A stretch of DNA of 64,000 bases, from positions 62,001-126,000 of the forward strand of contig NZ_JBBAYI010000005.1 in the NCBI RefSeq assembly GCF_037153985.1. Reading direction: 5' to 3'. How positions within the stretch are numbered: position 1 is the first letter of the stretch; each line of letters begins with the position of its first letter. This document shows, one piece after another, positions 33,409 to 42,016 of this stretch. The position numbers were made by a program, and so were the translations under genes. The DNA is from Emticicia sp037153985. Its GTDB lineage: Bacteria; Bacteroidota; Bacteroidia; Cytophagales; Spirosomataceae. Under the pieces are notes generated by a model, which was not told the DNA's origin, searched no databases, and was given only the letters and a program-made list of their open reading frames with translations.

Positions 33409-34557
33409 ATGCCTCGTATATATCTTGATAACGCCGCTACGACACGTCTGGACGACGAAGTTCTTCAGGCTATGTTGCCTTTAATGACCGAAAACTTCGG
33501 GAATCCTTCGTCGATTCATGCCCACGGGCGGCAGGTGCGTTCGGCCATCGAAAAATCGCGCAAGACCATTGCAGGTTTGCTGAAAGCATCGCCCTCAGAG
33601 ATTTTCTTTACTTCTGGCGGAACCGAGGCCGACAATACAGCCATTACTTGTAGTATTGATACTTATCAGTTAACACATGCCATTACCTCGCCAACCGAGC
33701 ATCATGCGGTGCTGCATACGTTGGAGCATCTGGCTAAACAGGGTATTATTGAGCTAAGCTATGTAAAGCTTGATGAAAAAGGGTATGTAAACCTGACGCA
33801 TCTGGAAGAGCTTCTGCGTACAAAACCACGTTCGCTGGTGTCGTTAATGCACGGTAATAATGAAATTGGTAACCTGCTCGACTTAAAACGTGTAAGCGAA
33901 ATATGCAAACAGTATAATGCTGTTTTCCATTCGGATACGGTGCAGACAATGGGGCATTATACGCACGATTTGCAGGATTTAAAAGTGGATTTTCTGGTTG
34001 GGGCTGCACATAAATTTCATGGCCCTAAGGGCGTGGGGTTTCTGTATATCAATGCCGAAAATAAAATACATCCGTTTATACACGGTGGCTCGCAGGAACG
34101 CAATATGCGCGGAGGCACCGAAAATGTGTATGGTATTGTAGGAATGGCCAAAGCTCTTGAAATTGCGTATCGTGACATGGAAGTACACCAGAAGCATATT
34201 AAGGGGCTTAAAAGCAAAATGATAGAAAAACTAAAGGCGAATATTCCGGGGGTTTTGTTTAACGGCGACTCGGCTAATATGGAAAACAGCCTTTATACTG
34301 TATTGAATGTGAGTTTCCCGCCCGGCGACGACAACGATATGCTTTTGTTTAACCTTGATATAGCTCAGATTTCCTGCTCAGGGGGCAGTGCCTGCTCGAG
34401 TGGTACGGATGTTGGCTCGCACGTGTTGGGGGCTTTAAATGTGGCTCCTGATAGAGGAAATGTTCGTTTCTCGTTCGGTAAATATAACACCGAAGAAGAA
34501 ATTGATAAAGTAATTGATGTTCTTACCGAAATCTACGCCAAAAAAGTGCTGGCATAA
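33409..34557 (+). CDS. Cysteine desulfurase (NifS/IscS class)
   Basis: 382 residues. PLP enzyme that removes sulfur from cysteine for Fe-S clusters and tRNA thiolation. Seen: MPRIYLDNAATTRLDDEV start, FTSGGTEADN, HHAVLHT, HSDTVQTMGH, PLP Lys202 in AAHKFHGPKG, RGGTENV, and the active-site Cys329 in CSGGSACSSG. The long Cys loop places it in group I (IscS/NifS), not SufS. No iscU, fdx or tRNA-modification gene adjacent, so the acceptor is unknown. Own promoter and terminator. Confidence 0.95.
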   Translation: MPRIYLDNAATTRLDDEVLQAMLPLMTENFGNPSSIHAHGRQVRSAIEKSRKTIAGLLKASPSEIFFTSGGTEADNTAITCSIDTYQLTHAITSPTEHHAVLHTLEHLAKQGIIELSYVKLDEKGYVNLTHLEELLRTKPRSLVSLMHGNNEIGNLLDLKRVSEICKQYNAVFHSDTVQTMGHYTHDLQDLKVDFLVGAAHKFHGPKGVGFLYINAENKIHPFIHGGSQERNMRGGTENVYGIVGMAKALEIAYRDMEVHQKHIKGLKSKMIEKLKANIPGVLFNGDSANMENSLYTVLNVSFPPGDDNDMLLFNLDIAQISCSGGSACSSGTDVGSHVLGALNVAPDRGNVRFSFGKYNTEEEIDKVIDVLTEIYAKKVLA

Positions 34558-34563
34558 ACAATA

Positions 34564-34591
34564 AAAAAGGGCTTCGACGGAAGCCCTTTTT
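34564..34591. terminator. Bidirectional terminator
   Basis: 12-bp stem AAAAAGGGCTTC (34564-34575) with 34580-34591, tetraloop GACG, between convergent genes. Confidence 0.88.
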
Positions 34592-34594
34592 GTT

Positions 34595-35248
34595 TTATAA
34601 GGTGTTGTAATAATCAACCAGTGCCGCTACTGAGGCATCTTCCTTGAAGTTGGTTTTGTTATCTTTAATGTATTGCTCCAATTCAGCCGATTTGTCGCTT
34701 AAGGCTCCTAAAATTCCTTTTTTATCTTTCTTTACTTTCAGAGGGGTTCCGTCGGCTTTCAGTAGGTAATAATTGAGGTTTTCGGCAAATATCTTGGTTG
34801 CACTTGCCGAACCATAAGATTTTGATTCTCTGACAGCCTTGCTGACTTTTTTCAGGAATTTAACTTTTTTGCCATCGCTTAAAAGTTCAAAGTAAGGGTC
34901 GCTTGAACCATCTTTTATTTCAGGGGCCAGCACAAAGCTCATCAGGGCGTTATTCGGGTATAGCTTGAACGATTTCACGGGTAGCGTAAAGCCGAGGTCT
35001 TCGCCGTTTTTGCCTTTAAAAAACACGATGCCATCTACCTGATTGTATTTAAGGTCAAGTTCTTTGTAGGTAGTTCCGTCGCTAAGAACTACATCACCTT
35101 TGTTCCATGTTTCAAATAAGTAGGGGCTACCAACAACGTCAACGTATTTAGCCGATAACAGCGGTTTGCCGTTTACATCCTGCATGTACTGGGCCTGAGT
35201 TGTAAGGCACGCAAAAAAGAGGGAAAGGTATAAAAAAGCTTTTTTCAT
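34595..35248 (-). CDS. Exported hypothetical protein
   Basis: 217 residues from the ATG at 35248, which opens a signal peptide (MKKAFLYLSLFFACLTTQAQ). The mature part has repeated short strands (KGDVVLSDGTTYKELDLKYNQVDGIVFFKGKNGEDLGFTLPVKSFKL) and a Lys-rich C-terminal third (FLKKVSKAVRESKSYG, LKVKKDKKGILGALSDKSAELEQYI). Similar Bacteroidota exported proteins exist without known role. A -7 box TACATTTG lies at 35265-35272 on the minus strand. Confidence 0.72.
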   Translation of the reverse strand: MKKAFLYLSLFFACLTTQAQYMQDVNGKPLLSAKYVDVVGSPYLFETWNKGDVVLSDGTTYKELDLKYNQVDGIVFFKGKNGEDLGFTLPVKSFKLYPNNALMSFVLAPEIKDGSSDPYFELLSDGKKVKFLKKVSKAVRESKSYGSASATKIFAENLNYYLLKADGTPLKVKKDKKGILGALSDKSAELEQYIKDNKTNFKEDASVAALVDYYNTL

Positions 35249-35391
35249 AGAGATAAAATTTTGACAAATGTAATCCAAAAAGTTTTAAATATGGTAGCCA
35301 AAAACTGATATTTTTGCCTTGTAAGGTAATGAATAATTTTAGGATAAAACGTAATTTTTGTGTTCTTTTATGTATGCTAAGCCATTAATAT

Positions 35392-35664
35392 ATGAAAGAT
35401 AAAATAATTAACTGGAGTTTCTTTGTGGTAATGGTGGTTGTTTTCTCGAACAATTTTCTTTTCGGAACAAAGTATGATGTTTACAGGTATATTCCGGCAA
35501 ATGTTATGCTGGTTGTTACTATGGTTGTGGGTACTGTATATTTCAATAATGCTTTATTGCGGTTGCCTTATTTTAAGAGCATTAAAAGAAGACTAATTAT
35601 GATGGGGGCATCTTGTTTGTTTGCCATTGTTGTGGGGTTAATGGTAATCCGTATTACCGGATGA
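35392..35664 (+). CDS. Small three-helix membrane protein
   Basis: 90 residues with three hydrophobic helices (about 8-24, 35-51, 68-86) joined by a Tyr/Asn- and Lys/Arg-containing loop (YFNNALLRLPYFKSIKRRL). The YFNN...LP-F-----R pattern recalls the membrane half of Bacteroidota LytS-like sensor kinases (YxNxxxLIPxxxxxxR), but no kinase follows, so it may be a remnant or a stand-alone protein. Unrecognised otherwise; ended by a good terminator. Confidence 0.55.
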   Translation: MKDKIINWSFFVVMVVVFSNNFLFGTKYDVYRYIPANVMLVVTMVVGTVYFNNALLRLPYFKSIKRRLIMMGASCLFAIVVGLMVIRITG

Positions 35665-35700
35665 GATTGAACGTTATTGGTAAACAACCAAGCAAAATAA

Positions 35701-35730
35701 AAACCGACCTGAGTAATCAGGCCGGTTTTT
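35701..35730. terminator. Bidirectional terminator between the 90-aa gene and susD1
   Basis: AAACCGACCTGA (35701-35712) pairs with TCAGGCCGGTTT (35717-35728) with one mismatch, loop GTAA, T-run on both strands. Confidence 0.82.
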
Positions 35731-35750
35731 GTTTTATCAATTCTCAGGAA

Positions 35751-37148
35751 TTAATATCCTGGGTTTTGAGAGATATTTGGATTCGCGTTTCTTTCAGTCT
35801 GAGGAATTGGCCCGATTCTGAAATTGCTGGTGAAAGGAATATTTCTTACAGAATATTTACCACCTACACGAACGACGTCTCTTTTCAGACGGTTCAAATC
35901 AAAGTATCTGTCGCCTTCAAAAGCTAGCTCTTTTCTGCGCTCAAGAATGATATCTTCTATTAAAGCCGCACCTGTTGAAGCATAAGTTAAAGAGGCATCT
36001 CTTTGTTTTACTAATGCGTTCAGGTATTTTAAAGCATCGGCCTCATTGTTTGTACGAGCCGAAGCTTCGGCAGCAATTAGGTACACTTCTGAGATACGAA
36101 TCACTTTTTTGTCGTCTCTGTCGCCACTTACGTTTTGGTATTTGTTTACGATGTAAGCAGGGTTTTCAGCTTGCGCTCTTGAACCAACAACGATTAGTTT
36201 TTTTCTAACGTCAGTATCGGCGTATAGTTTGTATAACTCTTCGTTTGCAAGGAGGTCACCGTAACCAGCTTGGTTGTAGATATAACCTAGCTCGTCAGTA
36301 CCAACGTTAAGGGTAGCATCAGCCGAAACCTCGAACAATGTTTCACTTTTAACTGTTTCAGCGTTTGATGCTGGAGTAGCCCAGTATGACAACACTTTGT
36401 CAGAAGTTAGTAATGAAAAACCACTGTTATTGATAACGTCAGTTGCATAAGTTAAGGCTTTAGCGTAGTCTCCCTGATACAAGGCTACTTTAGCTGCTAA
36501 AGCACGCGCTGCATATTTTGACAATCTGGCAGAACCAGCGTAAGTAGTCATTGAAGTATAGGCTTTGTCGAGGTCAGCCGCAATTTGTGTATATACTTCC
36601 TGAACTGTATTACGTTTTGGTTTAAGTGTTGGGTCGTAAGATAATACAATCGGAACACCTTCAGCCGCTGGGTCGCCTGATTTGGCAAAGCTACGAACAA
36701 GGTTAAAATACAATAAGCCTCTTATTGCATAAGCTTCACCTTTAATCTGGTTTACGTTAGCGTTATCGGCCAGTTTGGCGTTAATTACGTTGTTAGCTCT
36801 CAGAATAGCTGTATAGGCGTTATTCCAGAAGCCTTCGTAATCGGCGTTTGCTGTTGTAATTACGTATTGGTCAAACGCGAAGTATCTTCCTGAGTTTCTT
36901 GAAGAAAGAAACACGTTGTCGGCACCGAGGTCTCCGATAACCGGAATTGTACGACCAAATAAGTTAGCACTTCTCAATTGTGCGTAAGTTCCTCTTAAGG
37001 CCACTAGTAGGTCGGCCTCAGTTGCAACGGCAGCTTCGTTCGGAACCTGTGTATATGGAGCAAGTTCTAAGAATGATTCTTTACAAGAAGAAAGGAAACT
37101 TGTAATAAGAACTCCTAAAACCAGTACTTTATGATTGAATCTTTTCAT
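35751..37148 (-). CDS. SusD/RagB family outer-membrane lipoprotein (pair 1)
   Basis: 465 residues. Lipoprotein signal ending FLSSC (Cys22) then KESFLELAPYTQVP, the classic SusD start. TPR-like helices (AYAIRGLLYFNLVRSFAKSGDPAAEGVPIVL) and the conserved C-terminal YLIAAEASARTN...DIILERRKELAFEGDRYFDLNRLKR. SusD proteins sit on top of the SusC channel and act as the ligand-binding lid. Pairs with the SusC 24 bp upstream. Length and the IILERRKELAFEGDRYFDL signature place it in the RagB/SusD_3 type, different from pairs 2 and 3. Confidence 0.95.
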   Translation of the reverse strand: MKRFNHKVLVLGVLITSFLSSCKESFLELAPYTQVPNEAAVATEADLLVALRGTYAQLRSANLFGRTIPVIGDLGADNVFLSSRNSGRYFAFDQYVITTANADYEGFWNNAYTAILRANNVINAKLADNANVNQIKGEAYAIRGLLYFNLVRSFAKSGDPAAEGVPIVLSYDPTLKPKRNTVQEVYTQIAADLDKAYTSMTTYAGSARLSKYAARALAAKVALYQGDYAKALTYATDVINNSGFSLLTSDKVLSYWATPASNAETVKSETLFEVSADATLNVGTDELGYIYNQAGYGDLLANEELYKLYADTDVRKKLIVVGSRAQAENPAYIVNKYQNVSGDRDDKKVIRISEVYLIAAEASARTNNEADALKYLNALVKQRDASLTYASTGAALIEDIILERRKELAFEGDRYFDLNRLKRDVVRVGGKYSVRNIPFTSNFRIGPIPQTERNANPNISQNPGY

Positions 37149-37172
37149 GATATTTTTTTTAGAAATTTTTTA

Positions 37173-40100
37173 TTAAAACGCAACTTGTAAACCACCTGTG
37201 AACGTTTTAGGAAGATAAATATCTAAGTTTGTTGAACTGTTGATATATGTCTCAGGGTCATAAGGCAAGTTTTTGTCTTTAACCCATGTCCAGATATTGC
37301 TACCTCTCACATATACTTTAACATTGCTCAACTTGATTTTCGATATTAACGAAGATGGAAGTGTATAGCCGAAAGTAATATCTCTTAAACGGATATAGTC
37401 TCCACCATATAAATATCTGCTCGATAACGAGTTTGAAGCACTGGCTCCACCATATACATATTTAGGAACGTTGGTTACGTCGCCTGGTTTTTGCCATCTT
37501 TGTAACTGAACGGCAACTCTGTTGAATGTTGCGTTGTATCCGTCACTTTGTGTGTAGTTAGCCCAGCTATCACGTACTAAGTTACCAAAGTTATAGTAGA
37601 ACAAGAAGTCTAAGCTAAGACCTTTGTACGAGAAAGTAGAACCTAAGCTACCGAATGCTTTTGGTGTAGCAGAACCAACGATGAATTGTTTAGCATTGTT
37701 ATAAACGCTTGTTTTTTCAGTACGAGTTTGGTCAACGTACCAAAGTGGGCTACCATTAGCTGGGTCAACACCTGCCCAATCTCTCACGTAGAATGATTGG
37801 TAGTCTTCGCCTACTCTTCTGATAAACGCACCCGAAACTTGGTCAGCATTGTTTACAAGAGACAAAATTTTGTTTCTGTTCAATGAAACATTGAAGCTGG
37901 CTTCCCAACTGAAATCTCCAAGAATTAAAGGAGTACCTGAAAGGGCGATTTCGATACCTTGGTTTTGTAATGAACCAATATTGTTTTTGAAGCTGGTGAA
38001 ACCTGTGGTTCTTGAAAGAGGCTCATCTAACAATAAGTTAGTAGTTTTTCTTTTGTACCACTCAACGGTAACGTTCAAGCGTTTTTTCAATAAAGTTGCA
38101 TCAAAACCTATGTCCAACGGACGGTTTTCTTCCCAAGTAAGGTTAATGTTACCTACTGCGTTAGGGCCACTACCTGTTGCTCCCTGATAGTTATAGGCTG
38201 AGCCATAAGCATAAGTTGGTTGCCAGTCGTAGTCACCGATAGCGGCGTTACCATTCACACCATAAGAGGCGCGTAGTTTCAATTGGTCAATCCAAGTAAG
38301 GTCAGCCATGAAGCTTTCTTTGTGGATATTCCAAGCACCACCTACTGACCAGAAGTTACCGTATCTGTTGTTGCTACCGAATCTTGAAGAACCATCTCTA
38401 CGGAAGCTACCTGACAACACGTATTTGTTTTTAACCGAGAAGTTACCCATTGCTAAAGCTGAAGCAAACGAGTAGTCGCTGTTTGAACCAACTGCTGAGT
38501 TATATACCGAACCAGCCGAAGGAACAATGATGTTCAGGTTAGCAGGTAAACCATAAGCTACTGCATTCGAGAAATACGTTTGTGATTTTTGTGCTTCGTA
38601 ACCAGCAATTACGTTCAGTACGTAGTCATCGTTTTTAGTGATGTCCCATGTATAATCTGCAAGGTTTGTCCATACCCAGTTGAAATAACGGGTGTATAAT
38701 CTTGACGAACGACCGTTGTCATTTCTACCGTCACCTACGAATGGGTTGTTGTAAACGTCTTCTTCGTAGTTATTATAATCGATACCGATTTTAGAAGATA
38801 TTTTAAGGTCTTTCAATAACTGATACTCAAGAGCTACAGTTGTGATACCTTTTACACCTGTGGTTTTTCTTTTGTCCATTTCTGCAATTGAGATCGGATT
38901 GAAAAGCGCACCAGCAGGGAAGTCAGGGCCAGTGATATTTGGTGTACCGTCGGCGTTTCTTGGAGAATACGAAGGTAACAAGAAATACGCTGTTAATACT
39001 GGGTTAGCAAATAAACCACCAGTACCAGGGCCTTTCTGACCAGTTGAAGAAACCATTAAATTGGCTTTTAAAGTCAATTTATCGGTAATCTTGTTAGTCA
39101 GGTTAAGGTTTCCTGTATAACGATTGAAAAGTGACTGAATTACAGTACCTTCTTGTTTGAAGTAACCACCCGAGAAGTAGAATTGGGTTTTTTCGTTACC
39201 ACCACTTGCCGAAAGGTTGTATTGTTGTTGTTGGCCAACACGTGTAACTTCGTCTAACCAGTTGGTGTTTACACCGTTGTTGGTTCTGAAGTTAGCGTCT
39301 ACTAAAGCTAAAGCTGCTGTTTTGTCGGCCGCAGTTTTTGAGTTTACTAAACCTTCTGCTGTTAGGTCGCGCCATTCTGCAGTAGTTAGAGGGCGGTTAG
39401 CGTCGCTTAGGTAAGCAATGTCAGAAGCACCAATTTCAGTGTCAAAACGGATTTTGGTTTTTCCGGCTTTACCTTTTTTAGTGTTAATCAGGATAACCCC
39501 GTTAGCTGCACGTGAACCATAGATTGAAGCCGAAGCGGCATCTTTCAATACTGTAACGCTTTCGATGTCGTTAGGGTTAATACCCGCCAAAGCATTGGCT
39601 GTTGTTGTGTTTCTGGTTAGGTCACCAGAGTTAATCGGAATACCGTCAACTACATAAAGTGGGTCCGAACCGGCAGTCATTGAGCCAATACCACGGATTC
39701 TGATGTTTTGCACCGAACCCGGTTGGCCTGAACCACCAGCCGATTGTAAACCAGCTACACGGCCTTGAAGGGCTTTGTCGACTGAAGTAAATGGCGTGTT
39801 CTCGATTTTGTCAGAGTTAACTACACCAACGGCTCCTGTTTTTTTGATGTTAGAAGTAGTACCGTAACCTACTACGATAGCTTCTGCTAACTCCTGAGCG
39901 TCAGAGGCTAACTGTACGTTGATAGAACTACGGTTGCTTACTTGGACTTGTTGTGTAACGAAGCCAATGAAGCTGAAGGTTAAAGTGGCATTTCCTGGTA
40001 CTGAGATGCTGTAAACACCTTCTGCATTTGTGGTAGTACCCTTGCTTGAGCCTTTTACAGTAACGCTTACACCCGGAAGGATAGAGCCGTCGTCGGCCGA

Positions 40101-40193
40101 TGTAACCTTACCAGTGACTGTTTTGTCTTGTGCAAGCACTTGTACAGTCCAAAACAATACCAAAAAAAGGCTTGGTAGAAAAGATTTCCTCAT
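37173..40193 (-). CDS. SusC/RagA family TonB-linked outer-membrane receptor (pair 1)
   Basis: 1006 residues. Signal peptide, carboxypeptidase-like domain (about 22-105: KTVTGKVTSADDGSILPGVSVTVKGSSKGTTTNAEGVYSISVP), TonB plug (about 110-230, including the SusC hallmark GINPNDIESVTVLKDAASASIYGSRAANGVILINTKKG), then a 22-strand barrel ending in Phe. Imports ligands presented by SusD using TonB energy. Ligand unknown: no sugar or peptide hydrolase nearby. Expressed from a promoter about 65 bp upstream. Confidence 0.96.
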   Translation of the reverse strand: MRKSFLPSLFLVLFWTVQVLAQDKTVTGKVTSADDGSILPGVSVTVKGSSKGTTTNAEGVYSISVPGNATLTFSFIGFVTQQVQVSNRSSINVQLASDAQELAEAIVVGYGTTSNIKKTGAVGVVNSDKIENTPFTSVDKALQGRVAGLQSAGGSGQPGSVQNIRIRGIGSMTAGSDPLYVVDGIPINSGDLTRNTTTANALAGINPNDIESVTVLKDAASASIYGSRAANGVILINTKKGKAGKTKIRFDTEIGASDIAYLSDANRPLTTAEWRDLTAEGLVNSKTAADKTAALALVDANFRTNNGVNTNWLDEVTRVGQQQQYNLSASGGNEKTQFYFSGGYFKQEGTVIQSLFNRYTGNLNLTNKITDKLTLKANLMVSSTGQKGPGTGGLFANPVLTAYFLLPSYSPRNADGTPNITGPDFPAGALFNPISIAEMDKRKTTGVKGITTVALEYQLLKDLKISSKIGIDYNNYEEDVYNNPFVGDGRNDNGRSSRLYTRYFNWVWTNLADYTWDITKNDDYVLNVIAGYEAQKSQTYFSNAVAYGLPANLNIIVPSAGSVYNSAVGSNSDYSFASALAMGNFSVKNKYVLSGSFRRDGSSRFGSNNRYGNFWSVGGAWNIHKESFMADLTWIDQLKLRASYGVNGNAAIGDYDWQPTYAYGSAYNYQGATGSGPNAVGNINLTWEENRPLDIGFDATLLKKRLNVTVEWYKRKTTNLLLDEPLSRTTGFTSFKNNIGSLQNQGIEIALSGTPLILGDFSWEASFNVSLNRNKILSLVNNADQVSGAFIRRVGEDYQSFYVRDWAGVDPANGSPLWYVDQTRTEKTSVYNNAKQFIVGSATPKAFGSLGSTFSYKGLSLDFLFYYNFGNLVRDSWANYTQSDGYNATFNRVAVQLQRWQKPGDVTNVPKYVYGGASASNSLSSRYLYGGDYIRLRDITFGYTLPSSLISKIKLSNVKVYVRGSNIWTWVKDKNLPYDPETYINSSTNLDIYLPKTFTGGLQVAF

Positions 40194-40257
40194 AATTGTT
40201 TGTTTGGTTTTTGTTTGTATTGGTTAAAAAAAAATGATAGACTTTGCAATCTTCTTA

Positions 40258-40290
40258 CAAAAATAATGTAGATAAAATTCATAATACAAG
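40258..40290 (-). promoter_or_regulatory. Promoter of susC1
   Basis: Minus-strand CTTG (40290-40287), 21-nt spacer, TATTTTTG (40265-40258), fitting the Bacteroidota consensus; 5' UTR about 55-60 nt. Confidence 0.6.
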
Positions 40291-40465
40291 TGTTTTTTTT
40301 AGTAAAACCATTGAGAGGGTTTGAATATTTTAAAGAAAATATCAAAAACTTGTCATGTAAATACTTGATTATGAGGAACTTGTGAATTTTAAATTAGGCT
40401 TTTTTTTAGATGATATATTTGGCTACGGAAATATTAATTTTTTCTAAAGAAAACCAAGCGCAAAC
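40291..40465. other. Rest of the 332-bp susD2-susC1 intergenic region
   Basis: Very AT-rich, with runs of A and T. Apart from the susC1 promoter and the susD2 terminator at its two ends I see no gene, small RNA or clear operator. Confidence 0.6.
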
Positions 40466-40491
40466 AAAAAAGGCAACCTAGTAGGCTGCCT
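40466..40491 (-). terminator. Terminator after susD2
   Basis: On the minus strand AGGCAGCCT (40491-40483) pairs with AGGTTGCCT (40479-40471; one G-U), loop ACT, then six T. Confidence 0.85.
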
Positions 40492-40525
40492 CTTTGCGAT
40501 ATATGTGTTTCGGTAATTATGCTTG

Positions 40526-41971
40526 TTATTTTTTATCCCACCATACGCGGGTATCCTGTGTGTCGGCGCCCTGTGTAGCTAGTGCTTTGTCGTAATTGAC
40601 TTTATTAAGGGTTTGCTCTGTTACCGGATAAGCCATCCGACGAGGGATTTGCCCGCTAGGATTAAGAGGGTTAGCGGCCGGAGTTAACACCGGATAACCC
40701 GTGCGGCGCCATTCTGCCCATGCTTCGTTGCCTTGGTAAAACAATGCTATCCATTTTTGTGTAGCAATTTGTTCTAAGGCTTTGGCGTCATTATATTTAA
40801 CGTCAGGTTGTTGTAAGTAGGCGTTTACTACGGCATCGGTAGCAGAGGCTCCAATCCATTGCTGAATAGAGGCTTTAATGGCACTTTCGTATAAGGCCTT
40901 AGGGTCGTCTGAAATCCAACCTAATTTAGCCGCTTCTGCTTTCGAGAATAAAATCTGTGCATAGGTTAGCACATTAGCCGATGAGTTTTGCTGGCGAATG
41001 CTGCTAGCTGCTAACGATACATCTTGTGCTTTCCAGGTTGGAGGGAAAACCCCATAAGGTACACCTACATATTTTTGCAGGTTGTTAGGGTCAGCCATAC
41101 CCGGAATACGGGGGTCGTTTATTTTCGACAGGTAATTCATGAACGTACTACTTACGGCAAAGTCTTTACGGTTTGTAGTAATGTAGTTGTTATAAAGCGG
41201 ATGCTCGTTGTTAGCCTCTGACAAATACGTATATTTAATGTTGTCGGCATTTGAGGTTAACACGCCGTCGGCCATAGCTGCGGCAAATTCGGTTTTGCCT
41301 TTAGCGGGGTCAACTTTCGATATCCGAAGGGCCATTATCATGCGTAAAGAGTTGGCAAATTTTTTCCAGCGGGTAGCATCACCACCTAGCAGGATATCAC
41401 CTTTTACGGCTGCGCCTCCATCAAACTGTGCCTGTGCTTCTTTTAGTTCCTTGAACAAGTCGGTATAAATGGCTTGTTGGGTATCATAAGCAGGGCTAAA
41501 GTTTTCTTTGCCTTTGAGGGCTTGCGAGTAAGGAATATCCCCCCAGCGGTCGGTCATCCACATATAGGTATAAGCCTTGGCTATACGGGCAACGGCTATC
41601 TGGTTGTTGTTCGAGCCATTGGCTGCCGCAGTAGTTTTGGTATCAGGGTTTGTGTTTAAATCAATAATTGACTGATACGCCACTAAAGGGCCTGCGTAGT
41701 AGTTATTAAAACTAAAGTTAATGGTTTTATAACGAGAATCCTCGATATAAGTAATGTCTCCGAATTGCTGCGTATAAAGGGCCGGAACCATTTCGGTTGT
41801 CATGGTTCCTATATTACGTAAAGCACCCGAGAGGAATCCGGCTGTATTAGGAGCCGAAGGGCTATTAGGGCTGATATTCATATTGCCGAAATCGCCGGGG
41901 TCACAAGAAGTAGTGGCAAGTGCTAAAGTAAGTGCCACTGCTAATGATTTATATGTTTTTATTTTTTTCAT
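40526..41971 (-). CDS. SusD/RagB family outer-membrane lipoprotein (pair 2)
   Basis: 481 residues from the ATG at 41971 (a TTG two codons earlier is less likely). Lipoprotein signal LATTSC (Cys23), then DPGDFGNMNISPNSPSAPNTAGFLSGAL, the SusD-like_2 start with an N-x-P motif. Mid-region FLYQGNEAWAEWRRTGYPVL is the conserved SusD-like_2 C-terminal signature. Different SusD subfamily from pair 1 and the same as pair 3. Functions as ligand-binding lid for the SusC encoded 45 bp upstream. Subfamily members often go with peptide or small-molecule uptake rather than starch (inference). Confidence 0.95.
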   Translation of the reverse strand: MKKIKTYKSLAVALTLALATTSCDPGDFGNMNISPNSPSAPNTAGFLSGALRNIGTMTTEMVPALYTQQFGDITYIEDSRYKTINFSFNNYYAGPLVAYQSIIDLNTNPDTKTTAAANGSNNNQIAVARIAKAYTYMWMTDRWGDIPYSQALKGKENFSPAYDTQQAIYTDLFKELKEAQAQFDGGAAVKGDILLGGDATRWKKFANSLRMIMALRISKVDPAKGKTEFAAAMADGVLTSNADNIKYTYLSEANNEHPLYNNYITTNRKDFAVSSTFMNYLSKINDPRIPGMADPNNLQKYVGVPYGVFPPTWKAQDVSLAASSIRQQNSSANVLTYAQILFSKAEAAKLGWISDDPKALYESAIKASIQQWIGASATDAVVNAYLQQPDVKYNDAKALEQIATQKWIALFYQGNEAWAEWRRTGYPVLTPAANPLNPSGQIPRRMAYPVTEQTLNKVNYDKALATQGADTQDTRVWWDKK

Positions 41972-42016
41972 GTTCAATAATATTTTAATCCACAGATAAC
42001 TGCTGATGAGCTAAAA

